NCBI GenBank assembly: GCA_016930995.1
Contig: JAFGFQ010000079.1
Span: 1 to 22,054, forward strand
DNA length: 22,054 nt
Reading direction: 5' to 3'
DNA from: Thermoplasmatota archaeon
GTDB taxonomy: Archaea > Thermoplasmatota > E2 > DHVEG-1
A model generated the notes under the pieces. The model was given only the letters and a program-made list of their open reading frames with translations, ran no database searches and had not been told where the DNA came from. Shown here piece by piece: positions 13,648-21,424 of the stretch. A program made the translations under genes and the position numbers. Every line of letters begins with the position of its first letter. Position 1 is the first letter of the stretch.

Positions 13648-15705
13648 TTACCGAACCCCAAAGACAAAGAACAACAACAGCTTTGCTTGTACACTCGTAT
13701 TCACAAAAGGCCACTCATCATAGAACGCAAGAGCAGAAATACTTGTCCCACCAACTCCAAAAACAACGGTCCGTACCGAAAGCGTCCCATTTGGTTCGAT
13801 TGTCCCGATGCGCTGAGCTTTAAACTTCGGTAGAACAAAACTTCCTTCGAAAAAAATATTCAATGAAACATTCGTCGCAGGAGCATCCCCGACATTCGTA
13901 ATTGTCGTAATAACTCCCAACCCACCTTTGACTTCAACTGCAAGCACTGGAGCAACGATTCTCATCTCGAATGGTTCAGACCAATTACTCTCAGCACCAT
14001 GTTGATCTTTAGCTTTTGCTTTCACAAGATACGCTCCCCTCACAGACCATAAATGAGACTGACTGACAGTCATTCCAGAGTGATACGGCCCAAGCCATCC
14101 ACTCGTCGTATTATCACCCCAATCGATGTAATAAAGAAGCATATCATCATCAATATCCAATGAAGTAACATCATACTCATAGGATATTTCCGGGTCCCCC
14201 GTTGCCGGACCGTCAATGAGAGGCGCCTCAGGCGGGGTGTTTGGCACCTGAATATATACCTTTGTGTCATCGGTCACACTATGACTAAGACTATCAGTGA
14301 CGGTAAGTGTTACAAGATACTCGCCGACAGCAGAATAGGTATGCGATGGATTTTGCTGAGTCGACGTCGCTCCATCACCAAACTCCCACTCCCAGGAAAA
14401 ACCTGGTTGCCCACCATACACTGATCCCATGAAATCAACAGAAGTATTAACACTACTATAGTACGGTCCATTTGCATCAGCCATAAAAACGATATCACCG
14501 AACGCAAAAATTGTCCCATCCCCTGCACCGACAAAAACCTTCCCGGCAGCAAGCGCAGGCGATGATCTTGTTGGAAACTGCGTATTCAAATTATACTCCC
14601 AAAGTAATGTTCCCGCATACGCGTTCAAGCACACAAGATAACTTGTAAACCCGCAACAAGGATCCGAATCAAAATACACTTTCCCATCAGCGACTGCAGG
14701 TGATGATGTGACACTGCCGTAGACCTGATAGCTCCACAGAAACCCTCCTGTATCTTTGTCCAGACAGAGCAGCCGTCCATCACTTGTCCCGACAAAAACA
14801 GAGTCATACGCAACCGCTGGTGATGAATGAATCTCACTAAAAGCACTATAATTCCAAAGGATCCCTCCAGTAGATGCATCAAGGCAATAGACGTTCTCGT
14901 CATTGGACCCGAAATAAATCATACCGTCTGAATAGCTCGGGGAGGAGTACGTCCCCTCTGCCATCGGAAGAACCCATACAGCATTTCCTGTACTGCTATT
15001 TATGCAATAGAAATTCCCACTCGTATCACCAACATAGATATTCCCCTCAACAGCAGCAGGAGAAGCAACGATGACGCTATTTGTTTGATACTCCCATATC
15101 AGACTGCCAGCATTGGCATCGAGACAATACAACGAACCATCACTTGCCCCGATAATGACCTTTCCATCGACAACAATCGGAGAGGATTCAATGATAAAAT
15201 CTGTCTTAAAGGCCCAGAGAAAAGATCCATTCAACGCATTCAGACAATAAAGTTTTGTATCCATCGAACTGACATAGACTTTTCCATTTGCGACTGCAGG
15301 AGCAGAGGTAATCTCCCCTGTTGTTGAATAATTCCACAAGAGATTCCCACTATCCATGTCAAAACAATATATCTTCCAGTCCCACGAGCTGATATACACC
15401 CGACCATGAGAGACAACCGGTGAGGATGAAATGGTCTGATACGTATGATACGACCAGAGTAGTTGATTATCATCTGGCACAGGTGCAGTAGAAAAACCAC
15501 TATGCATGGGATCATGGTGGAACATCGACCACCAATCGTTTCCTTGTGTTGATTTTCCTGACTGATTTTGAAACTGGATGGCAAAAAACGACCCTGTGGT
15601 TCCTGCAGCTGAAAAAATCAGTGACATGCCTATGAGCAATACGAGAAGAAGTGTAGGATATTTTTTTACATAGTTCCTTAGTCCTTTTCTGTTATCCATA
15701 ATCAT
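13648..15705 (-). CDS. Exported PQQ-like beta-propeller protein with PKD domains and KGGLG-type C-terminal module
   Basis: A 685-residue protein if started at MIMDNRKGLRNY; a longer frame from 15744 would start inside the TATA-rich promoter. After a signal anchor (TLLLVLLIGMSLIFSAAG), eight repeats of the form SSPAVADGKVY, then YCLDASTG, then LWNY form an eight-bladed PQQ-type propeller (about 60-400). A PKD domain follows (ANGPYYSSVNTSVDF, WEWEFGDGATST, about 405-487), then an Ig/PKD-like domain (TPPEAPLIDGP, YYIDWGDNTTSGW, about 488-585), and a final module VLAVEVKGGLGVITTITN ending LLLFFVFGVR, related to the tail of the choice-of-anchor-J protein. No quinone-dehydrogenase catalytic residues are recognisable, so binding or scaffolding is likelier than catalysis. 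Confidence 0.9.
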   Translation of the reverse strand: MIMDNRKGLRNYVKKYPTLLLVLLIGMSLIFSAAGTTGSFFAIQFQNQSGKSTQGNDWWSMFHHDPMHSGFSTAPVPDDNQLLWSYHTYQTISSSPVVSHGRVYISSWDWKIYCFDMDSGNLLWNYSTTGEITSAPAVANGKVYVSSMDTKLYCLNALNGSFLWAFKTDFIIESSPIVVDGKVIIGASDGSLYCLDANAGSLIWEYQTNSVIVASPAAVEGNIYVGDTSGNFYCINSSTGNAVWVLPMAEGTYSSPSYSDGMIYFGSNDENVYCLDASTGGILWNYSAFSEIHSSPAVAYDSVFVGTSDGRLLCLDKDTGGFLWSYQVYGSVTSSPAVADGKVYFDSDPCCGFTSYLVCLNAYAGTLLWEYNLNTQFPTRSSPALAAGKVFVGAGDGTIFAFGDIVFMADANGPYYSSVNTSVDFMGSVYGGQPGFSWEWEFGDGATSTQQNPSHTYSAVGEYLVTLTVTDSLSHSVTDDTKVYIQVPNTPPEAPLIDGPATGDPEISYEYDVTSLDIDDDMLLYYIDWGDNTTSGWLGPYHSGMTVSQSHLWSVRGAYLVKAKAKDQHGAESNWSEPFEMRIVAPVLAVEVKGGLGVITTITNVGDAPATNVSLNIFFEGSFVLPKFKAQRIGTIEPNGTLSVRTVVFGVGGTSISALAFYDEWPFVNTSVQAKLLLFFVFGVR

Positions 15706-15752
15706 TTCTGAAAACCCCTTATATAAACTAAGAAGCAGTACCATTTATATAC

Positions 15753-15771
15753 TTAACGATTGTTAATATTT
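15753..15771. promoter_or_regulatory. Near-palindrome, candidate operator upstream of the PQQ-propeller gene
   Basis: TTAACGATTGTTAATATTT matches 5256-5274 at 18 of 19 positions in the same orientation relative to its gene. Its TTAACnATTGTTAA core is a near-perfect dyad. It adjoins the TATA-like TATATAAAT (minus strand, about 15743-15751) of the PQQ-propeller gene, within the divergent spacer shared with the SDR gene. Confidence 0.5.
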
Positions 15772-15912
15772 GATTTTAAACGATGCAGGCAGAAGACATT
15801 TTTATCATATCTATTTACGTAAAGAACTTTTTGAATAGTAAAAATTTCATCAAAATTGTCAACAGTTATAAAATCAAGAAACGTGTACAAGGACAAGATC
15901 GGAGATAATACC

Positions 15913-16905
15913 ATGAGACTATTAATAACAGGAGTCACCGGTTTTCTCGGAACTCATCTAGCACGCGAGCTGCTGAAAGAAAACACCATCGAACTTCTGG
16001 GGACTTATAGAAATCCAAAAAAGACACCATGGTTTGAAGAACAAGGAATAGAGATGAGACAGGCTGATCTACTCAATCCAAAATCACTCAAAGATATCAC
16101 CAAGGATGTCGATGTTGTTGTTCATCTCGCTGCACTCATGCGATTTCACGACCCATGGAACAGATTATATGCCCATAATGTGAATGCGACACAAATCATT
16201 GCACAAGATGCCCTGGACCATGGTGTACAGCATTTTATCTACAGCAGTTCGACAGAGGCAACAGGACCAGTAGCATCCATCCCTGGTGATGAAACCAGCC
16301 CTGCCCAGCCCTCCTATGATTATGGGAAAACCAAATACATTACTGAACTCTGGTTAGAAGAAAAACACCGCACACAACATCTCCCCTTAACCATCCTACG
16401 GCCAACAGGGATCTATGGACCAGGTGATGTCTATGTCACCTTATCAACGGTTCGAGCAGTAGCTAATAAAAAACTTCGTTTCCTCCCAGGGAAAGGAAAC
16501 AACACGATACATTTCACCTACGTCGATGATGTCACACAAGGCATCAGAAAAACAATAGAAAAAACAACACAAGCGATCGGCGAAACATTCATTCTAGCAA
16601 GCGATGAATATCTCACGTACAAAGACATGTTCAGCACTATTGCTCATCTGTTAAACGTCCCTCGCCCTGGTCGTTCCATTCCAATGAGTTTAGCAAAGAT
16701 TTACCTTTCGTACATCCAATGGAACAATGCACGGAAAGGAATCGATGACTTTGCCATGCATACCTCACTTATTGACACCATGAAAACGAACAGAGCGTAT
16801 AGCAATGCGAAAGCAAAAAAAATCCTTGGGTTTTCTCCAAAGTACTCATTTGAAGAGGGGATGAAAAAAACAATCGACTGGTACAAAGAAAAAAACCTCC
16901 TGTAA
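15913..16905 (+). CDS. Extended SDR: NAD(P)-dependent epimerase/dehydratase family protein
   Basis: A 330-residue Rossmann enzyme. ATG 15913 is chosen because GGAG lies eight bases upstream and MRLLITGVTGFLGTH starts directly at the fold; an upstream GTG frame is discounted. The cofactor motif GVTGFLG is at residues 7-13, DVVVHLAALM follows, and the catalytic Ser lies in IYSSSTEATG with Tyr137 and Lys141 of YGKTK. RPTGIYGPGD is the usual substrate-side block. It resembles the dihydroflavonol-reductase/3-beta-hydroxysteroid-dehydrogenase-like branch more than sugar epimerases, but the substrate cannot be read from the sequence. TATA candidate TTATAAAAT lies at 15867-15875. It is divergent from the PQQ-propeller gene. 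Confidence 0.92.
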   Translation: MRLLITGVTGFLGTHLARELLKENTIELLGTYRNPKKTPWFEEQGIEMRQADLLNPKSLKDITKDVDVVVHLAALMRFHDPWNRLYAHNVNATQIIAQDALDHGVQHFIYSSSTEATGPVASIPGDETSPAQPSYDYGKTKYITELWLEEKHRTQHLPLTILRPTGIYGPGDVYVTLSTVRAVANKKLRFLPGKGNNTIHFTYVDDVTQGIRKTIEKTTQAIGETFILASDEYLTYKDMFSTIAHLLNVPRPGRSIPMSLAKIYLSYIQWNNARKGIDDFAMHTSLIDTMKTNRAYSNAKAKKILGFSPKYSFEEGMKKTIDWYKEKNLL

Positions 16906-16992
16906 ACATAATGGAGATACTCGTACATTAGAAAATTTCCATATCCATACTACTGTCCCAAATAATCTTACCACGATTGAAAACTTTCTGAT

Positions 16993-17406
16993 CTAATCGT
17001 AGGAAACATAAATATAATTCGCTTTACACACTGCAAATATCCGTGGTGGATCGCTATTCCCAAACAACAATGATTTTCCACCCCAGAAAAACAGACCTGT
17101 GACCCGGTTCAGCTGAATATAAATGTTCTCATGACCGAGATAAAAACCTATCTTCGGGGGGAGGATGAGTGCGCTTATCTTTTCTCCCGCTTCACCATAT
17201 GCTTGAATGGCGACTTGTTTATTCACCAGGAATTTGAACCCAAACAACCACAGCGCTAACGAGGAAACATGATTGGTTTTTCCAAAGATAATGACAGCAC
17301 TATCAGTGAATTCCACCGTTGTTGCCTGGGCAACAGGGAAAAAATTCAGAAGTAACAGACACACAATTAAGACAAACAAAGCACCCGATCGATATCTTGC
17401 CTTCAT
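16993..17406 (-). CDS. Small exported protein of unknown function
   Basis: A 137-residue protein with signal peptide ALFVLIVCLLLLNFFPVAQA (cleavage near ATTVEF). The mature domain of about 107 residues is rich in beta strands and aromatics (VIIFGKTNHV, FKFLVNKQVAIQAYGE, IGFYLGHENIYIQLNRVTG, IFAVCKANYIYVSYD). I recognise no family. Its ATG overlaps the TGA of the upstream propeller gene (ATGA), and GGTGAG precedes it by six bases, so the two are coupled in one operon. The pairing suggests the small protein acts with the propeller protein at the cell surface. Confidence 0.75.
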   Translation of the reverse strand: MKARYRSGALFVLIVCLLLLNFFPVAQATTVEFTDSAVIIFGKTNHVSSLALWLFGFKFLVNKQVAIQAYGEAGEKISALILPPKIGFYLGHENIYIQLNRVTGLFFWGGKSLLFGNSDPPRIFAVCKANYIYVSYD

Positions 17407-18662
17407 TTTTTCTCACCCCCTCCGTCTCCATAATATAATTTTAATAACCATAAGTTCATCGTTTTGAATAAAACCCTTCTGTCTCCAACGACAATATATC
17501 CTCCATCTGATGTTTCCTGTACAGAAAAAGCGATACAATTACCAAGCCAACTAAAATGGATTGAACTCCATTCGTACTCACCATCGCTATCGGTTTTGAT
17601 GATAAGAGCCCTATACCGAGTATATTTAGTATAGGTGAATCCTACAACGATGTAGCCACCGTCGCTGGTTTGTTGTATTGACTCGCCTCGTGCCATACCA
17701 ACGCCTGTATATTTTTGCTCCCAAAGGAACTCCCCATTTCCATCAGTTTTTAGAATCCATAATGACTCATTTGAATTGCTGTATGAATCAACACCAACCA
17801 TGACAAACCCGCCGTCGTTTGTTTGTATGACCGAAGAAATATATTCACCATCAGCTCCTCCAATGTTCTTATCCCAGAGCGTGTTTCCGTTTTCATCGAT
17901 TTTTATCAACCAAATGTTGTACCCATACGTATCTTGAGTGGTAAACGTCGCAGCGGTGATGATGTAGCCACCATCTGAGGTAAGCGCGATAGAGGTCCCA
18001 TAGTCATGGCTGATAGGTTTCCCCTTCCCATCAAATGTTCTATTCCATACCATTTCGCCATTTGTATCGGTTTTAATGACCCAGACGTCACTAACCCCGC
18101 CACCGTTATTATTCACATCCCCGACAATGATGAACCCGCCGTCATTCGTTTGTCGAACCTGGGACGCCGAATCAGAATCATCATACCCAAAAGTCGTATC
18201 CCAAATCATCTCCCCATCTGAATCGGTTTTAATAAGCCAGACATCATCCAGACCATTTCCATATGACCTTGTCTCCCCTGCTATGATATAGCCACCGTCT
18301 TTTGTTTGCTGCACCGAATTACCAAAATCTCTATCCGTTCCCCCGAAGGTCTTATCCCAGCTTTTGTCTCCTGAAGAGTCCGTTTTAATCAACCAGACAT
18401 CATTTTTTCCAGCACCATATGATTCAGTGACTCCCACAATGATGAAGCCACCATCCATGGTCTGTTGAATTGAAAAACCGGCATCCCTTCTCCACCCCCC
18501 GAACGTTTTTGTCCAGGAATTAATTGCGACCGGACCGGTTGAATATGCTCCATTTTTAACAAGGCTGTCACTACGAAAGATGAGATGCGGATATGCACCA
18601 GCCGTTAGAACTGGGACAGTCAACAGCATACAAACACAAACGATAACTATTCTCTTCTTCAT
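17403..18662 (-). CDS. Exported seven-bladed beta-propeller repeat protein
   Basis: A 419-residue protein. The start MKKRIVIVCVCMLL is chosen for GGAGG five bases upstream, over an ATG at 18683 that has none. The signal peptide ends near LTAGAYP. Then come seven repeats of about 52 residues with the consensus W-x-K-T-F-G-G, S-x-Q-Q-T-x-D-G-G-Y-I-I-x-G, D-V-W-L-I-K-T-D-x-x-G. The best copies are SVQQTKDGGYIIAGETRSYG and DDVWLIKTDSDGE. Repeat count and length fit one closed seven-bladed propeller. Such proteins are common in methanogens and Thermoplasmatota, with presumed binding roles; no catalytic motif is visible. The tail GDGGGEKK is short. It is the first gene of a coupled pair with the 137-residue exported protein. 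Confidence 0.9.
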   Translation of the reverse strand: MKKRIVIVCVCMLLTVPVLTAGAYPHLIFRSDSLVKNGAYSTGPVAINSWTKTFGGWRRDAGFSIQQTMDGGFIIVGVTESYGAGKNDVWLIKTDSSGDKSWDKTFGGTDRDFGNSVQQTKDGGYIIAGETRSYGNGLDDVWLIKTDSDGEMIWDTTFGYDDSDSASQVRQTNDGGFIIVGDVNNNGGGVSDVWVIKTDTNGEMVWNRTFDGKGKPISHDYGTSIALTSDGGYIITAATFTTQDTYGYNIWLIKIDENGNTLWDKNIGGADGEYISSVIQTNDGGFVMVGVDSYSNSNESLWILKTDGNGEFLWEQKYTGVGMARGESIQQTSDGGYIVVGFTYTKYTRYRALIIKTDSDGEYEWSSIHFSWLGNCIAFSVQETSDGGYIVVGDRRVLFKTMNLWLLKLYYGDGGGEKK

Positions 18663-18739
18663 CACTTCTTCCTCCGTATTCATTACTAAGGTACATCATA
18701 TATTAATATTTTGTGCTAAAAGGAAGTTAAAAAAACATC

Positions 18740-19558
18740 TTATGGCGGGCTAACGACATTCAAAGCAAAACCTACAAAGAACGTTGTATCATCCGAGGCT
18801 GACAGCATCAAACCAGAATAACCTCTGAATAAGACACCTTGATCCAGGTGTTTATTGACAATACCTCGCAGACCAATCGAACGAAGCTCAACATCATATC
18901 CTAGGATTAATACGTAGTTTGACGCGCGAAGAGGATTTGACGCCCACACACGAAGACCAAGCTGCGCCAGGGTATTTGCCAACTCTTGTTGTCCAATAAG
19001 CGATGCAAAAAACGCTGGAACCATCCCAAACAAAAGCAACAGACCAAACGGGAGGATCACCGGGCTTGGAACATACCCAGGGATTTTCGTCGCAGTCGCA
19101 GATAAGAAACAGAATGAATTTTGCAAATCTGGATTCAGCCCTGCATACAAATCTCCTTTCTCACCCCTCGAATTATCAATAAAACTTGTCGGAGCCATGC
19201 GGAACTGCAGTGACGAACCACAGACGAAGCGATGTACCTGCTGCACACTCATGCTGTTTGGTAACAATCCATTAGCATGTAGTTTATCAACAACTTGTAG
19301 GAAAAGACAACGGATTTCTCTTGGTTCCCTCGTCGTATTGAACTGTGCCTGCAACTCAACAAGATACTGCTGAAGGTTCTGATAGTCCTGTGTTGACAGA
19401 CAGACCGAATGAGAATACGACCGCCCCTGACCAAACATACTCGTTGTTATCCCTATCTGAGAAACCTCTGCTCTCATCTTGACAGCGCTTCCGATACCAT
19501 CAGGAGAGACAGCGATTCCAATCAATAAACACAGAACCACTATGGCACTACTTCTCAT
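18740..19558 (-). CDS. Exported protein of unknown function
   Basis: A 272-residue protein when started at MRSSAIVVLCLLIGIAV, whose hydrophobic stretch is a plausible signal peptide ending near GIGSA. An in-frame GTG at 19579, with AAGGGG nine bases upstream, is an alternative start. The first half is helical (LSTQDYQNLQQYLVELQAQF, EIRCLFLQVVDKLHANGLLP, MSVQQVHRFV). A central hydrophobic segment SPVILPFGLLLLFGMVPAFF could span the membrane. The C-terminal half is strand-rich (YVLILGYDVELRSIGLRGIV, LFRGYSGLMLSASD, TTFFVGFALNV). I recall similar helical 'GLLP-x-SMSV' segments in exported proteins of related archaea but cannot name a family. It is a single gene, transcribed toward the propeller operon. 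Confidence 0.72.
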   Translation of the reverse strand: MRSSAIVVLCLLIGIAVSPDGIGSAVKMRAEVSQIGITTSMFGQGRSYSHSVCLSTQDYQNLQQYLVELQAQFNTTREPREIRCLFLQVVDKLHANGLLPNSMSVQQVHRFVCGSSLQFRMAPTSFIDNSRGEKGDLYAGLNPDLQNSFCFLSATATKIPGYVPSPVILPFGLLLLFGMVPAFFASLIGQQELANTLAQLGLRVWASNPLRASNYVLILGYDVELRSIGLRGIVNKHLDQGVLFRGYSGLMLSASDDTTFFVGFALNVVSPP

Positions 19559-19718
19559 CAGAATCCGATGACCATTCACTGAAAATATCCCCTTGTTACA
19601 ACAAATGGACAATGACTATTTATTCCTTTTCAATAAAAAGAATAAACAAGAATGTTTTCCTACAGTATCAGCTTTCTTACTTAACATACACATACTGAAT
19701 TTTGTTCTCAACAGAAAT

Positions 19719-19859
19719 CTATTTAAGAGAAAAAAATAATTTCCAGACGCACAAAAGACGAGGAACGAAGGTTTCAAAGTCCGTCTTTGAAATAGTTTGT
19801 CTTCACTCTTTTGTAAAAAAAAAAAAAAACTCCGAAATAGTTAAGGAGGAAAAACTCCC
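19719..19859 (+). promoter_or_regulatory. Promoter and long structured leader of the cold-shock gene
   Basis: The TATA-like CTATTTAAGA (19719-19728) predicts a start near 19750 and a leader of about 110 bases. ACAAAAGA (19751-19758) can pair with TCTTTTGT (19807-19814). TTTCAAAG (19772-19779) pairs with CTTTGAAA (19785-19792). As a competing pairing, AAAGACG (19754-19760) matches CGTCTTT (19782-19788). After a run of 15 A (19815-19829), AAACTCC occurs on both sides of the ribosome site GGAGG (CTCC at 19830-19833 and 19855-19858), so either copy could mask it. Confidence 0.55.
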
Positions 19860-20051
19860 ATGAAAGGAACAATAAAATGGTATAATTCACGTAAGGGCTA
19901 TGGATTTATCCTTGGCGAAGATGGAAAAGATATATTTCTCCACAGAACATCTGTACCGGCGGATATGCGCCTTAATGAAGGCGATAAAGTCGACTATGAA
20001 ATTGAGGACAGCGAAAGAGGGCCAAAAGCAGTCAACGTAAAAAAGAGCTAA
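19860..20051 (+). CDS. Cold-shock domain protein (CspA family)
   Basis: A 63-residue single cold-shock domain. MKGTIKWYNSRKGYGFI carries the RNP1 motif KGYGFI (12-17), and DIFLHRTSV carries RNP2 (24-28). The remainder, LNEGDKVDYEIEDSERGPKA and VNVKKS, completes the five-stranded OB fold. It binds single-stranded RNA or DNA and is a presumed RNA chaperone. CSD proteins are common in bacteria but patchy in archaea, where they occur mainly in haloarchaea and some mesophilic or cold-adapted groups, so its presence argues against a hyperthermophilic host. A strong GGAGG lies ten bases before the ATG and can be paired by flanking CTCC copies in the leader. Confidence 0.96.
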   Translation: MKGTIKWYNSRKGYGFILGEDGKDIFLHRTSVPADMRLNEGDKVDYEIEDSERGPKAVNVKKS

Positions 20052-20159
20052 CATATCGTCTCATTTCCAATAAAAATTTTACAATCTTTTTACGAGACAT
20101 CCAAAAGAGCAATGCGTAATAACAGAGGAAAACATATCCCTATTTTTTATCCTGTACCC

Positions 20160-20342
20160 TTATTTCTTACTGACGGCTTTGTTTTGTGCAAAACAGGCAT
20201 CGCATAAGGAATCACCCTCAGGGATACTCTTCCCACACAGGCGACACGCCCCATGCCAGATCTGTTTAAATCCAACAACGATCTCATGATGCTTTGTAAT
20301 CCAATGGAACATCAGGTTATCTCGATGAATCCGCTGTTTCAT
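20160..20342 (-). CDS. Small zinc-ribbon protein, 60 aa
   Basis: A 60-residue basic protein. CRLCGKSIPEGDSLCDACF gives Cys33, Cys36, Cys47 and Cys50 (CxxC-x10-CxxC), a classic small zinc ribbon. The N-terminal half has several histidines and aromatic residues (FHWITKHHEIVVGFKQIWHG). No named family is recognised. TATA-like TTTATAAG on the minus strand (about 20381-20390) suits this gene. It converges on the cold-shock gene across about 108 bases and diverges from the epimerase gene. The two appropriately spaced CxxC motifs support a real gene. Confidence 0.7.
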   Translation of the reverse strand: MKQRIHRDNLMFHWITKHHEIVVGFKQIWHGACRLCGKSIPEGDSLCDACFAQNKAVSKK

Positions 20343-20422
20343 AGAACCAATCCAACCCAGAATAACGAAAGTTCTTCATCCTTATAAACTGTTTCATTTT
20401 CCGCAACGTTTTTCATCGAAGG

Positions 20423-20432
20423 AAAAATAAAC
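20423..20432 (+). promoter_or_regulatory. TATA-like box for the epimerase gene
   Basis: AAAAATAAAC is centred about 26 bases before ATG 20454, and there is no Shine-Dalgarno match, so the transcript is probably leaderless. Confidence 0.45.
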
Positions 20433-20453
20433 AACATACAAGATTCGTTCCTC

Positions 20454-21395
20454 ATGAAAACATTTATCTCTGGTGGAGCGGGGTTCATCGGTAGCCATCT
20501 TGCTGATACACTACTACGAAATGGTCATTCAGTTACAGTCTATGACAACCTCAGCTCAGGAAACACATCCTTCATCCAACACAACTTGACACGAAAGGAT
20601 TTTACTTTCATCCAGGCTGATTTACTCAACCTCAACCGCGTCATAAAAGAAACCAAGAATCATGACGTCGTGTTTCATCTTGCAGCGAACCCACACGTCC
20701 GACTCGGAGAAAAACAAACCGACCTTGATCTCAACCAAGGGATTGTCGCGACCTACAACGTTCTTGAAGCAATGCGACAGAACGATATCAAAAAAATCGT
20801 TTTCTCCTCAAGCTCCGTTGTCTACGGAGAGACAACCGAACCATCCCTCCCAGAGACCTACGGACCGACACTTCCCATCTCACTGTATGGAGCAGGAAAG
20901 CTTGGGGCAGAAGGACTCATCAGTGCGTTCTGCGGCACCTTCGATTTCCACGCCTGGATATATCGATTCGCCAATGTCGTCGGTTCCCGAGGGACCCATG
21001 GGGTGATCGTCGACTTTATCGACAAGCTCAGAAAAAACCCAAAAGAACTTGAGATCCTTGGTGACGGGAAACAATGCAAACCATATCTCTATGTCAGTGA
21101 TTGCGTCGAGGGGATCCTCTATGGTTTTACCCATGCTCATGACAAAGTCAACCTCTTCAACCTCAGTTGTGACACCACCACCACCGTTACACGCATCGCA
21201 GAAATGGTCACCGAGGAAATGAAACTCAACAACGTCTCATTTAATTACACCGGTGGGATACGCGGGTGGAAAGGAGACGTCCCCCGATTCCAGCTTGATG
21301 CAGGCAAGATAAACACACTTGGTTGGAAAGCAACCCTCTCCTCAGATGAGGCTGTCAGAAAAGCCATCAAAGACGTGCTCCACGCCAACCTTTAA
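20454..21395 (+). CDS. UDP-glucose 4-epimerase-like nucleotide-sugar SDR
   Basis: A 313-residue extended SDR. SGGAGFIGSHLADTLLRNGH carries the NAD-binding GGAGFIG (7-13), followed by VYDNLSSG and DVVFHLAANP. The catalytic Ser is in VFSSSSVVYGE, with Tyr145 and Lys149 of YGAGK. YRFANVVGSRGTHGVI and EILGDGKQCKPYLYVSDCV are the usual nucleotide-sugar-binding blocks of the GalE-like group. Likely reaction: 4-epimerisation of a UDP-hexose or UDP-N-acetylhexosamine, feeding surface glycan or N-glycosylation precursors. The exact sugar is not determinable. The next gene, a UDP-glucose dehydrogenase homologue 29 bases downstream, supports that pathway. Confidence 0.93.
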   Translation: MKTFISGGAGFIGSHLADTLLRNGHSVTVYDNLSSGNTSFIQHNLTRKDFTFIQADLLNLNRVIKETKNHDVVFHLAANPHVRLGEKQTDLDLNQGIVATYNVLEAMRQNDIKKIVFSSSSVVYGETTEPSLPETYGPTLPISLYGAGKLGAEGLISAFCGTFDFHAWIYRFANVVGSRGTHGVIVDFIDKLRKNPKELEILGDGKQCKPYLYVSDCVEGILYGFTHAHDKVNLFNLSCDTTTTVTRIAEMVTEEMKLNNVSFNYTGGIRGWKGDVPRFQLDAGKINTLGWKATLSSDEAVRKAIKDVLHANL

Positions 21396-21398
21396 AAG
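21391..21398 (+). promoter_or_regulatory. TATA-like box overlapping the epimerase stop codon
   Basis: TTTAAAAG includes the TAA stop of the epimerase gene and is centred about 30 bases before ATG 21425. The dehydrogenase gene may therefore have a leaderless transcript of its own as well as read-through. Confidence 0.4.
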
Positions 21399-21424
21399 AA
21401 CAAGAAAGTTTTCCATACATCACT

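Noticed and set aside
15706..15744. Upstream ATG (15744) as start of the PQQ-propeller protein
   Set aside because: It falls within the TATA-rich promoter region and would put 13 extra residues before the signal segment; ATG 15705 (or 15699) is better placed.
17403..18662. Repeated DNA in the propeller gene as a possible repeat array or CRISPR
   Set aside because: The periodicity is about 156 bases, diverged, in frame, and fully explained by the seven protein repeats; there are no short identical repeats with spacers.
20052..20110. GTCTC/GAGAC arms after the cold-shock gene
   Set aside because: Only five pairs around a loop of about 30 bases; too weak to call a terminator.
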